DNA of 64,000 nucleotides from the NCBI RefSeq assembly GCF_020832325.1, contig NZ_JAFIEU010000022.1, positions 159,837 through 223,836 of the forward strand, in the 5' to 3' direction. How positions within the stretch are numbered: the stretch's first letter is position 1; each line of letters opens with the position of its first letter. The translations under genes were made by a program, and so were the position numbers. Below, piece by piece: positions 1 through 9,235 of the stretch. Below the pieces are notes generated by a model that was not told the DNA's origin, searched no databases, and worked only from the letters and a program-made list of their open reading frames with translations. Source of the stretch: Lunatimonas sp. Its GTDB lineage: Bacteria > Bacteroidota > Bacteroidia > Cytophagales > Cyclobacteriaceae.

Positions 1-798
1 GGGAGCAAGGTAAAGACCGAAGAAAAGGCCTATTCATTTGCTGACAAGCTAGAGGTAGTCAGGAAAATGACAAGGAAAGAATTTCAAACTTCCAGTGGGA
101 AAAACTTTGTATTGATCATTGACGAAATCAATAGAGGAAATGTCTCACAGATTTTCGGTGAATTGATCACATTGATAGAGAGGGATAAACGCTTGGGTAG
201 AGACGAGGAATTGAAAGTAACCCTTCCATACAGCGGAGATAGGTTTGGTGTCCCGCCTAATCTGTATATCATTGGTACCATGAATACGGCGGATCGTAGT
301 GTGGAGGCATTGGATACAGCGCTCAGACGTCGATTCAGCTTTACTGAAATGCCTCCGGTGTATGATTTGCCAGAGCTCGACTACGAATATTCCGGAGTAA
401 AAGCATCAGACCTTCTAAAAACAATCAATAGAAGAATTGAAATGCTGTTGGATCGAGATCATTTGATTGGTCATTCCTTTTTTATTAAAGCCAAAGACGA
501 AGACCCCGAAAGTAAACTGATTCAGTGTTTTTATCAGCACCTTATTCCGCTTTTGCAGGAATACTTTTATGGAGATTACGCTAAAATTGGGGCGATACTT
601 GGCAGTGGATTCATCCGAAAAAAGGAGGATGACAACCAATTTCACTTTGCCAGTGGTTTCGGAAATGAGGGTGACAGGGATCGAGATATTTACCAAATAG
701 AGGATTACAGAGGGAAACAGACAGACCAAGCGGAAAAATTTCAGAACGCTATAAGACTTCTCATGAATTTACCAATCGATCGAGGAATTGACAGCTAA
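1..798 (+). CDS. mcrB: McrB, GTPase subunit of McrBC restriction (5' truncated by window)
   Basis: This is the C-terminal part of the AAA+ GTPase that powers the modification-dependent McrBC endonuclease. The frame is open through base 1, so the N-terminus and the Walker A motif lie upstream; the ATG at 67 is internal. Seen: a Walker B stretch LIIDEINRGNVSQIFGEL at about 112-165, which is the McrB-specific form. The GTP-specificity motif MNTADRS follows at 280-300 and an arginine-rich RRRFSF at about 322. The stop overlaps the start of mcrC by 11 bases, so translation is probably coupled. In the known system McrB translocates DNA and McrC cuts it at methylated or hydroxymethylated cytosine sites. 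The target here is not readable from the sequence. Confidence 0.93.
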   Translation, partial: GSKVKTEEKAYSFADKLEVVRKMTRKEFQTSSGKNFVLIIDEINRGNVSQIFGELITLIERDKRLGRDEELKVTLPYSGDRFGVPPNLYIIGTMNTADRSVEALDTALRRRFSFTEMPPVYDLPELDYEYSGVKASDLLKTINRRIEMLLDRDHLIGHSFFIKAKDEDPESKLIQCFYQHLIPLLQEYFYGDYAKIGAILGSGFIRKKEDDNQFHFASGFGNEGDRDRDIYQIEDYRGKQTDQAEKFQNAIRLLMNLPIDRGIDS

Positions 799-2041
799 AA
801 GGGAACATATTCAGGTTTTTGAACACCAATCCATTTTTCTGAATCAGGAATTTGAAGAGGGGATTGTGTTTAATCAAGAAAAACTGGATGCGTTGATCAC
901 GTTTTTTGACAAAGGGGTCTCCTATTTTTCCCTTATCCGTAATGGAATCCGATTCAATGAATACGTGGGAGCCCTTCAGGTTGGGAATCTGCTCATCAGT
1001 GTGTTACCTAAAGCCGATAGGTATCAAAACGAGGATAAAAATGAAAAGAGCAAGTGGAATTCCATTTTGGTGGATATGCTTCGAGTCGTGAATGGTTTCG
1101 AGGTGAAAGCCACCAGCAATTCAGATCTGAATCTCAAAAACAACTCGGTATTGGATCTATACTTTGAACTTTTTGTCACAGAAGTAGAAGGACTCCTCCA
1201 CCGGGGCTTGGCGAAAAAATACCGAAAAACTGAAGGGAACCTGAATGCCCTGAAAGGCACCCTCCTTTTCAACAAACAGGTGAATCATAATTTGATCCAC
1301 AGGGAGCGGTTTTATACCCGGCATACCATTTATGATGTGGAGCACCTGCTTCATATCATCCTCTACAAAACCATCCATTTGCTCAGGCGAATCAATACCA
1401 ATTCATCTCTAGTCGGGCGAATCAATGCCCTGACTTTGAACTTTCCGGAAATGCCGGATCAAAAAATCACTCACGCAGATTTTGACAAGATTGTTCTGAA
1501 TCGCAAGACACAGGATTACCTGAAAGCTTTGGAAATATCCCGGCTGATTTTGCTACATTTCCATCCTGACTTGAAAAGCGGTCGCAATGATGTGCTTGCC
1601 TTGATGTTTGACATGAATGCCTTGTGGGAGCAATTTGCGTTGGCAAGCCTCAAAAAAGCTCATAGTCTTATCACAAGAGGCCAAGAAAGCAAATCCTTTT
1701 GGGAGCCCAAGGGTGGTAGCAAGCGAAGCATCAGGCCTGATATCACTATCAAGAAAGGGGAGAAGATGTACGTTATTGATACCAAGTGGAAGCTGGTATC
1801 CAATGAACCTTCTATGGATGATTTGCGACAGATGTATGCGTATCATCATTATTTTAGTGCAAAAAAGGTGGCGTTATTGTATCCAGGCAAAAACCCATAT
1901 ATCCAAGGTTCATTTGTTCCAATAGAAAAGGATGAACCTGAAGAAGGCATGGAATGTGGGCTATTATTCAGCCAAGTCGAAACCACCGTAAAGGATTGGC
2001 AGTCGAGCATTGGTGAAATGGTAAATTCATGGGCAAATTAA
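788..2041 (+). CDS. mcrC: McrC, nuclease subunit of McrBC restriction
   Basis: This is the nuclease partner of McrB, 417 residues, close to the usual size of McrC/LlaJI-type proteins. The catalytic PD-(D/E)xK centre is visible: D318 in RPDITI, then D331-T-K333 in VIDTKWK. The only plausible start is TTG at 788, because no in-frame ATG lies near the N-terminus. That start overlaps the mcrB stop by 11 bases, a typical coupled arrangement. hsdR begins 10 bases after the stop, which suggests one transcript for mcrB, mcrC and hsdR. The family assignment is firm; sequence specificity is unknown. Confidence 0.92.
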   Translation: MTAKREHIQVFEHQSIFLNQEFEEGIVFNQEKLDALITFFDKGVSYFSLIRNGIRFNEYVGALQVGNLLISVLPKADRYQNEDKNEKSKWNSILVDMLRVVNGFEVKATSNSDLNLKNNSVLDLYFELFVTEVEGLLHRGLAKKYRKTEGNLNALKGTLLFNKQVNHNLIHRERFYTRHTIYDVEHLLHIILYKTIHLLRRINTNSSLVGRINALTLNFPEMPDQKITHADFDKIVLNRKTQDYLKALEISRLILLHFHPDLKSGRNDVLALMFDMNALWEQFALASLKKAHSLITRGQESKSFWEPKGGSKRSIRPDITIKKGEKMYVIDTKWKLVSNEPSMDDLRQMYAYHHYFSAKKVALLYPGKNPYIQGSFVPIEKDEPEEGMECGLLFSQVETTVKDWQSSIGEMVNSWAN

Positions 2042-2051
2042 TTTTTTACAA

Positions 2052-5000
2052 ATGAGCTACGAATACTCAGAAGACGGACTGATCGAAGAAGCGACCCAGC
2101 AGGTATTGGAAGAGATGGGTTGGGAAGTCCTGACCGCATGGAAGAAGGAAAAGTTTGGAGAAAATGGCTTGCTTGGCAGAGACGACAAATCAGAAGTTGT
2201 CCTTACCCGATACCTGGAAAAAGCATTGAAAAAACTAAATCCCGATCTGCCCTCCCTTGCCTACCAACAAGCAATTACTGAAGTCACCCAAAAGATTGCA
2301 GATCAATCTTTGGGAAAAATAAATAAAGGAAAATCCGAATTGCTGAAAAATGGGGTTCCGGTCAGTTATACCAATGACAAAGGGGAATTGGTCAAGAAAA
2401 AGCTTCGGGTTTTTGATTTCAATGAGTATCAATCCAATCACTTTTTGGCCGTACGGCAGTTGGAGGTCCTCGGTGAACTCTACCTGAGAAGACCGGATGT
2501 GGTATGTTTCGTCAATGGGATTCCCTTGGTGTTTATGGAATTGAAAGCCCATCATCATGACCTTCAAAATGCCTATCATGACAACCTAAGGGATTACAAA
2601 GACACCATTTCCCCGATTTTTCATTGCAATGCTTTCATCATTCTCAGCAATGGAACAGATGCCAAGGTGGGGACAGTCACGAGTCCGTACAAATACTTTC
2701 TGGATTGGAAGCGAATCCATGAAGATCAGGAAGGAGTTGTCTCCTTGGATACCATGCTGCGAGGGACCTGTGAACCAAGCAGACTCATGGACATTTTCGA
2801 AAACTTCTTGCTTTTTGATGAATCCAGAGGCGACGTGATGAAATTGATGGCCAAAAACCACCAATACATCGGTGTAAACGAGGTGATAGGCAATGTCAAA
2901 CATATCGATAAGCTTAAGGGTAAGTTAGGGGTGTTTTGGCATACCCAGGGAAGCGGGAAGTCTTATTCCATGGTATTCCTCTGCGAAAAGATCCACAGAA
3001 AACTGGGCGGGTCGTATACTTTTCTGATCGCTGTGGACCGACAGGAATTGGAAAACCAATTGTACGATACCTTCTCAGGTGTGGGAGTGGTGAATGATAA
3101 ATCGATTGTTGCGGGAAACAAATCAGGTCTAACTGGACGTGAACATTTACGAGAATTATTAGCCCAAAACCATAAATACGTCTTTAGTCTCATCCATAAA
3201 TTTTCTGTTGACCCTGAAAAGGAAAGTGAATACCCCTTAATCACCGATAGAAAAAATGTGATAGTCATTTCTGATGAAGCGCATAGAACACAAGGAGGGA
3301 CCTACGCTCGGAACATGCGCTTCCATGGCTTGCCAAATGCTTCCTTTCTTGGTTTTACCGGTACGCCAATCATCAAGGATGAAGAAGAACTGACCAAAAA
3401 CATCTTCGGGGAATATGTTTCGGTATATGACTTCAAACGGGCTATTCAGGATGAAGCAACACTTCCTTTGAAATACATCAACCGAGGAGAAAAACTAAAT
3501 ATTGAAAATCCAGAGTTGGATGAGCAAATGGCAGAAATTCTGGAAGACGAAAGCCTGGATGATGACCAAAAAAGAAAACTCACCTACCTATTTCAGAAAA
3601 ACTACCCCATCCTGACCGCAGAGCCTAGGCTTGAAGCAATAGCCAAGGACTTGGTATGGCACTTCAACGAACGTGGGTATCAGGGAAAAGCCATGTTTGT
3701 TGCGCTGGATAAGCCTACAGCTGTCCGCATGCATCAATTGGTGGTGAATTACTGGCCCGAGTACCTGGCCGAATTGGAAGCCAAGATCCATTCCTCAACT
3801 GATCTGCAGGAGGCACAAGAACTCCAACGAAAATACGATAAGGTGCAGTCAACCGAAATCTGTGTGGTGGTCAGTAGTGAGCAAAACGAAGTGGACAAAT
3901 TCCGTAAGATGGGTTTGGACATCGAAACTCATCGTAGGAAAATGGTGGAGCGGAATCTGGAGAAGGAATTCAAAGATCCGGACAATCCATTTCGATTGGC
4001 CATTGTCTGCGCCATGTGGATCACGGGGTTTGATGCCCAATGCGTTTCCACGGTCTACCTAGATAAGCCTATCAAAGGGCATACCCTCATGCAGACCATC
4101 GCCCGAGCGAATCGGGTGTATGACGACATGAAGGAAAACGGGTTGATCGTGGATTATGGGAATGTCTACGAGCAATTGGAGAAAGCCTATTCGATTTATG
4201 GGGAAGGTAGCAAAGGAGGCAATGGAAAGGGTAGTGATAAAGGCCCAAGCAAGCCTGTTGAAGAATTGGAAAGCCTAGCAGAAGAACTGAAAGAGGCTAT
4301 CAAGAAGGTTGAAAAATACCTGCAAACCTTACATTTTAACCTCGTCGATTTGGTAAATGCCCAGCCGATGCAGAAGCTTGGAAAGATCAAGGAGGCAGGG
4401 GATTGTATCAGTCTCAATGAGACAACAAGAACCTCTTTCGAGATGATGGCACGAAATGTCTTCAGAAAGTTTAAAGCCCTATATCCCGAGGACTTGGTAA
4501 AGCCCTATGTGAAAAAACACAATGCCATAGAAGCTATTTATGGCCTTTTGAATCAAAAAACGAAGACAGCTGATGTGATTGAAGTGATCTTGCAACTTCA
4601 ATCAGTGGTTAGTGAAAGTGTGTTTCTCGAACATCAAGTAGCAGAATCACAGGAGGAAGTATATGTGGATCTCAGTAAGTTGGATTTTGATAAGCTAAAA
4701 GCCGCCTTCCAAAAGGCTCCAAGGAAGAACACCATAACCTACGACCTCCAACGGGCGATTGAAAAAAAGCTGGAGCAGATGCTTAAGGAAAACCCACTCA
4801 GGCTAGAGTTTTACGATCGCTACAAGGAGATCATTGACGAATACAACAGTGGGAAATCCCTAGAAAACACGGTAAGGGCTTTCCATCGACTCACGGAATT
4901 TCTGGCCTCTCTATCGGAAGAAGAGCAGCGTGCTGTACGTGAAAACCTAGATGATCAAGAAACCCTTGCAATTTTTGACTTACTCCGGGAAGGAAAGGAG

Positions 5001-5267
5001 TTGGGACAAAAAGATAAGCAGGAGGTCAAGAAGGTAGCCAAACAAACCTTGGAAAAGCTCAAGGCTGAAAAATTGAAAATTGATCGGTGGAGAGAAAGCC
5101 GACAGATTACGGCACAAGTGAAAGGGATGATTTATGACAATCTCCTATGGCTCCCCCAGGAAGTGTATTCCGACGAAGAAGTCAGCCTGAAAACAGTCAG
5201 CGTGTATCAGCATATCTATTCAAGCTATTACGGTGGAGGGAAGAGTGTGTATCAGCGGGGTGCTTGA
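2052..5267 (+). CDS. hsdR: Type I restriction endonuclease subunit R
   Basis: This is the motor and nuclease subunit of a type I restriction-modification enzyme, 1071 residues. Seen in order: an N-terminal nuclease core with D149 in RRPDVV and E163-L-K165; helicase motif I GSGKS at 300-304; motif II DEAH at 408-411; motif III GFTGTP; motif VI QTIARANRVY; and a long helical C-terminal region. Type I enzymes need HsdM (methylase) and HsdS (specificity), and neither is in this window. They may lie upstream of mcrB, which would put mcrBC inside a type I locus. Otherwise this is an orphan R subunit. It follows mcrC by 10 bases. Confidence 0.93.
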   Translation: MSYEYSEDGLIEEATQQVLEEMGWEVLTAWKKEKFGENGLLGRDDKSEVVLTRYLEKALKKLNPDLPSLAYQQAITEVTQKIADQSLGKINKGKSELLKNGVPVSYTNDKGELVKKKLRVFDFNEYQSNHFLAVRQLEVLGELYLRRPDVVCFVNGIPLVFMELKAHHHDLQNAYHDNLRDYKDTISPIFHCNAFIILSNGTDAKVGTVTSPYKYFLDWKRIHEDQEGVVSLDTMLRGTCEPSRLMDIFENFLLFDESRGDVMKLMAKNHQYIGVNEVIGNVKHIDKLKGKLGVFWHTQGSGKSYSMVFLCEKIHRKLGGSYTFLIAVDRQELENQLYDTFSGVGVVNDKSIVAGNKSGLTGREHLRELLAQNHKYVFSLIHKFSVDPEKESEYPLITDRKNVIVISDEAHRTQGGTYARNMRFHGLPNASFLGFTGTPIIKDEEELTKNIFGEYVSVYDFKRAIQDEATLPLKYINRGEKLNIENPELDEQMAEILEDESLDDDQKRKLTYLFQKNYPILTAEPRLEAIAKDLVWHFNERGYQGKAMFVALDKPTAVRMHQLVVNYWPEYLAELEAKIHSSTDLQEAQELQRKYDKVQSTEICVVVSSEQNEVDKFRKMGLDIETHRRKMVERNLEKEFKDPDNPFRLAIVCAMWITGFDAQCVSTVYLDKPIKGHTLMQTIARANRVYDDMKENGLIVDYGNVYEQLEKAYSIYGEGSKGGNGKGSDKGPSKPVEELESLAEELKEAIKKVEKYLQTLHFNLVDLVNAQPMQKLGKIKEAGDCISLNETTRTSFEMMARNVFRKFKALYPEDLVKPYVKKHNAIEAIYGLLNQKTKTADVIEVILQLQSVVSESVFLEHQVAESQEEVYVDLSKLDFDKLKAAFQKAPRKNTITYDLQRAIEKKLEQMLKENPLRLEFYDRYKEIIDEYNSGKSLENTVRAFHRLTEFLASLSEEEQRAVRENLDDQETLAIFDLLREGKELGQKDKQEVKKVAKQTLEKLKAEKLKIDRWRESRQITAQVKGMIYDNLLWLPQEVYSDEEVSLKTVSVYQHIYSSYYGGGKSVYQRGA

Positions 5268-5450
5268 AGAGCAAAAACCATTTAATCCCTTGATTGTAGG
5301 TGAACTGACCCGTTGGAATATCTCTCATTCGAACCTATTCATAGGTTGCGAGTCTTTTGGCAAAATTGATTTACAAAGTTTAAAAATGCCCGATTAATAA
5401 AGAATGAATAGATTTGTTAAAATTAATTTGCAACGTCAAGAAATAGAGAT

Positions 5451-7151
5451 ATGGCAGTAGGAAACTTCAGCACAGCCAATCAGACCTATCGCATGCTGAT
5501 GGGAAATGGATTGATTTACTCTGTGCCCAGATTTCAACGGGACTACAGCTGGTCTGATGAGGAATGGGATGATCTTTGGCGGGATATAGAGCATGTTCTA
5601 AGCCCAGAGGGCGAATCTGCCCATTACATGGGCTATCTAGTATTACAAAGCCGAGATAGCAAGAATTTCGACATCATTGATGGGCAGCAGCGCTTAACAA
5701 CTTTAAGCATAATTGTGCTCGCTGTATTATCTAACCTCCAAAAATTAATCGAAAATGGCCAGGATCCAGAAAACAATAAACGGAGGCAAGAACAACTCCG
5801 AAATTCATTGATTGGATACCTAGACCCTGTGACATTGATCGCCAAATCGAAACTCAACCTGAACCGCAACAACGATAATTTATATCAGAACTATTTAGTT
5901 CCATTACAGCAAGCTCCTCGGAGAAATCTGAAAGCCACTGAGCATCAAATGCGCAAGGCTTTTGAGTGGTGGCAAACTCAAATAGGAAGAAGTTTTCGTA
6001 CTGGAGAAGAACTTGCAGGTTTCATCGATAAACTTACAGATAAACTATTCTTTACAGTCATAACGGTTTCCGATGAACTGAATGCTTACAAGGTATTTGA
6101 AACACTCAATGCGCGTGGTGTAAAACTTTCTTCCACAGATCTACTCAAAAATTATTTATTCTCAGTGGTTCACGCTCAGAATCAAGACGAACATGAATTA
6201 GCCAATTTGGAGAATCAATGGGAGCAGCTTGTCGGCAAACTAGGAAGCGAAAGTTTCCCTGATTTCTTACGGACACACTGGAACAGCCGGAATCGATTTT
6301 TACGACATTCCGAATTGTTCAAAAGGATTCGAGATCAGATAAGGGACAGAGGACAGGTATTTGAATTGATCCGAAAGATGCAAACCGATGTGGATACGTA
6401 TGTAGCACTCTCAAAACCGGAAGACGAATTGTGGACGACAGATCAGAGAAGTTTTATTGGAGAGTTACGAATGTTCAATGTTCGTCAGGTGTATCCACTA
6501 CTCTTAGCTGGATTTAGAAAATTTAACCCCCAAGAATTTACCAATCTTTTAAAAGCTGTGAGTATTATTTCATTTCGATACAACGTAATTTCAAATAATC
6601 CAACCAATGAACAAGAGAGAATTTACAACCAAATAGCGGAAAAGATCGAATCACAAAATTTAAGTGTTCGGGATTCCCTTGAGGAGTTGCGGCCTCTATA
6701 CGTTCTTGACAGAGATTTCAAACATGCATTTTCCAATAAGATGCTTAAAACAACCCAATCACGCAATAAAAGGATCGCTAGATATATCCTTGTTAAACTG
6801 GAGCAGCATTTAAGTGGTAATGAACTTGATATAGATAGTGATCGCTTCAATCTTGAGCATATCATGCCGGAGAATCTATCGGATTACTGGAGTCAGATCA
6901 GCGACCTAGATCATGAAATGTTTGTGTATCGCCTCGGTAATCTTTGTTTATTACCTACAGGGCAAAATAGGGAGATTGGAAACCAAGGATTTGATCAAAA
7001 ACGCATCATCTACCAAAACAGTGAATTTCACCATGTGAGAAGAATTGCAACGGAAAACAATTTTTGGGACACTTCACGAATCGATCAAACACAACAATGG
7101 ATGTCAACTCAAGCCACGTCCATTTGGCGTTTTTCTCCATTCGATCGTTAA
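5451..7151 (+). CDS. GmrSD-like restriction protein (DUF262 + DUF1524 HNH)
   Basis: A 566-residue fused protein. The N-terminal DUF262 domain shows FQRDYSW at about 28-34 and the nucleotide-binding DGQQR at 77-81. The C-terminal DUF1524 domain carries the HNH-type LEHIMP with H470, followed by GNLCLLP and the asparagine-rich tail. The family includes GmrSD, a type IV enzyme that cuts glucosylated hydroxymethylcytosine DNA of phages, and BrxU. It lies 183 bases after hsdR on the same strand, completing a run of restriction genes. It is probably an anti-phage nuclease against modified DNA, but DUF262 proteins are diverse and the modification recognised cannot be told. Confidence 0.88.
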   Translation: MAVGNFSTANQTYRMLMGNGLIYSVPRFQRDYSWSDEEWDDLWRDIEHVLSPEGESAHYMGYLVLQSRDSKNFDIIDGQQRLTTLSIIVLAVLSNLQKLIENGQDPENNKRRQEQLRNSLIGYLDPVTLIAKSKLNLNRNNDNLYQNYLVPLQQAPRRNLKATEHQMRKAFEWWQTQIGRSFRTGEELAGFIDKLTDKLFFTVITVSDELNAYKVFETLNARGVKLSSTDLLKNYLFSVVHAQNQDEHELANLENQWEQLVGKLGSESFPDFLRTHWNSRNRFLRHSELFKRIRDQIRDRGQVFELIRKMQTDVDTYVALSKPEDELWTTDQRSFIGELRMFNVRQVYPLLLAGFRKFNPQEFTNLLKAVSIISFRYNVISNNPTNEQERIYNQIAEKIESQNLSVRDSLEELRPLYVLDRDFKHAFSNKMLKTTQSRNKRIARYILVKLEQHLSGNELDIDSDRFNLEHIMPENLSDYWSQISDLDHEMFVYRLGNLCLLPTGQNREIGNQGFDQKRIIYQNSEFHHVRRIATENNFWDTSRIDQTQQWMSTQATSIWRFSPFDR

Positions 7152-7204
7152 GCTCTGTACAAATAACTTTGGGGAACCTCACCGAATCGTTTGGCACCAA
7201 GGGG

Positions 7205-8296
7205 TCACTTGGTTTTTGGCCCTTCCTTTTTCTTCTTTTTACCTTCTTTCTTCTTGGAAAAAAACACCTGCCGGACCCAACGGGGCAGGAAGATGGCTCC
7301 GAGAATCAAGTAGGGATAGTAGGAAAACATTCTCCAAAGGATACTGGTCACAAACGTGTAGCCTGTCAGAAACTCCTTGAAAAACTGGGAAAAGAAAAAC
7401 TCCGCTGTTCCACTACTACCCGGAGTGGGAGAAATCATCATCACGATCCACATGATGATCTGACGGGCAAAAACAATGATGTGTTCAAACGCATCCAAGT
7501 GCTCATAGGCTGAAATCAATGCGTTTAGCATCAGGTATCTGGACGACCAGATAAATACGGTGGAAAATACGATAACCAACCAATATTTCAGATTCTTACC
7601 CTTTAGTTCCTTGGAGGCCTCTATAATTTGATCCCCATATTGGTGGGCATTGTATTTCCATTTCCGAATCCACTTGATAGAAAAGAGACGTAATAGAATC
7701 CATTTAAACACCCTGGGTCGGTAAAACAGTGCCAGTGCCATCAGAAGAGAATACACCGCGTACAGCCCATAACTTGCCCAAAACAAAAATTGCAAGCTGT
7801 TACCGAGTCGCATCTCCAATACCCTGCTCTCTGGAAAAATATGTCCCTGCGCAAAGAATAGTATGATGGGTGCTCCTATGACAAAAAACAGGTTGTCCAT
7901 GATGGCGGTAAGCATGGTAAATGCCAGTGCTTTGCCCAAAGGAATGCCCTCTTTGTGGAGGATGAATACAGCTACTGCTGTGCCCCCGACGATTGACGGG
8001 GTGACTGCCGAAGCAAATTCCCACAGGACAATTACATAGATGGCCCGGGTCCAAGTCAGGTGTTTGTCGGTTACTTCGCGAATCCGATACACATACCCGG
8101 CATCCCGTAGAAAAATAAAGAAACCCGCCAACAAAAGAAAAGGAATGGAGGCATCAAACACTCCCCGTAGGTTTTGTGCATTGACATTTGGATCCAGATA
8201 AAACATCAGGAATACGATCAGTAACCCGATGAATACTGGTACCCATACTTTGTTTGGATTCAGCGTTTTAAAAATTTCCTTATTGTCTATTTTCAT
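7205..8296 (-). CDS. Lysylphosphatidylglycerol synthase-like TM protein (UPF0104 flippase family)
   Basis: An integral membrane protein of 363 residues with about eight hydrophobic segments and a very basic C-terminal tail (KKKEGKKKKKEG). The family marks are conserved: an ASAVTPSIVGGTAVA segment and a late SPTPGSSGTAEFFF motif. It matches the membrane domain of MprF/LPG synthases without the catalytic aminoacyl-transferase domain. Relatives are thought to flip lipids or glycolipids; the substrate here is unknown. It starts 6 bases after scpA and is probably cotranscribed with it. It converges with the GmrSD-like gene across about 50 bases. Confidence 0.82.
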   Translation of the reverse strand: MKIDNKEIFKTLNPNKVWVPVFIGLLIVFLMFYLDPNVNAQNLRGVFDASIPFLLLAGFFIFLRDAGYVYRIREVTDKHLTWTRAIYVIVLWEFASAVTPSIVGGTAVAVFILHKEGIPLGKALAFTMLTAIMDNLFFVIGAPIILFFAQGHIFPESRVLEMRLGNSLQFLFWASYGLYAVYSLLMALALFYRPRVFKWILLRLFSIKWIRKWKYNAHQYGDQIIEASKELKGKNLKYWLVIVFSTVFIWSSRYLMLNALISAYEHLDAFEHIIVFARQIIMWIVMMISPTPGSSGTAEFFFSQFFKEFLTGYTFVTSILWRMFSYYPYLILGAIFLPRWVRQVFFSKKKEGKKKKKEGPKTK

Positions 8297-8302
8297 AGGA
8301 CA

Positions 8303-9049
8303 CTACACGGGAATAGCCTCTAACTTCTCCACCCAAAAGTTGTTAAACCCATCGCCTATGGTGATGGTGACCAAAGACAGTTGAAGCAGTTCCAAAATAG
8401 CAAGGAAGGTATAAATAACAAATATCTTATCCGGCTTCATCTCTATAAACTCGCTGAATGGGATACGTGGGTTTCTCATGAGTTGATCTAGGACGAGGGT
8501 TTTTTGTTGTTCAATGGTGTACGGATATTGGATCACGGTATGCTTGGTATCGTCTGCCCGAGCAGCAAACCGAAACATGAGTTTTTGGTATACTTTCAAC
8601 AACTTAAAGAGATCCAAATCCTGCATTTCAGCATCCACGTCGTCTACTTTCGCTAGCTTCTTCAACTCCGGAAGCACATTTCCACGACTCCACTTGGCAA
8701 GTCTCTTTTCTTCCAAATCCGCCAATTCCCCCACCACAGACTTATACTTCTTATACTCTAGCAAATGCCGGATCAACTCCTCCCGCGGATCAACCTCTTC
8801 CCCGTCTTCGTTCAATTCCGGCCTCGGCAGTAACATTTTCGACTTAATCTTCATCAGAGTTGCCGCAAAAAGGATGAATTCGCTGGCCACCTCGATTTCC
8901 ATCTTCTCCAGTGCGTGGATATAATCCAGAAAATCTTGGGTAATCTTTGAGATGGGAATATCATAGATATCTAACTCATCCCGCTCTATAAAGAACAGCA
9001 TCAGATCAAAAGGTCCCTCAAAAAGCGGCAATTTGATTTCAAAACTCAC
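8303..9049 (-). CDS. scpA: Segregation and condensation protein A
   Basis: ScpA is the kleisin subunit that bridges SMC heads in the bacterial condensin and helps compact and segregate chromosomes. The 248-residue protein begins with the family signature (LPLFEGPFDLMLFFI at about 7-21), followed by acidic helices typical of the N-terminal SMC-neck-binding region. It ends in a winged-helix region. No scpB or smc is nearby. It is divergent from dxs; the 186-base spacer should hold both promoters. Confidence 0.92.
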   Translation of the reverse strand: MSFEIKLPLFEGPFDLMLFFIERDELDIYDIPISKITQDFLDYIHALEKMEIEVASEFILFAATLMKIKSKMLLPRPELNEDGEEVDPREELIRHLLEYKKYKSVVGELADLEEKRLAKWSRGNVLPELKKLAKVDDVDAEMQDLDLFKLLKVYQKLMFRFAARADDTKHTVIQYPYTIEQQKTLVLDQLMRNPRIPFSEFIEMKPDKIFVIYTFLAILELLQLSLVTITIGDGFNNFWVEKLEAIPV

Positions 9050-9235
9050 TGGATACTCTGATAATTTGTTAATTTTGTGCGTATATTTAATATCAAAGAT
9101 ATCACATATCTAGTTAAATCTGCGTTCCTCTAGTTAAATTACAGCATCGGTCTGGGATTTGATGTCTTTTACTGCCGTACCAAAACATTAACCAGTAATA
9201 GAAGTTAATTATTTTTATTAAGAACATTCGCTAGC

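Noticed and set aside
2052..5267. A complete type I restriction-modification system
   Set aside because: Only the R subunit is present in the window; no methylase or specificity gene was found.
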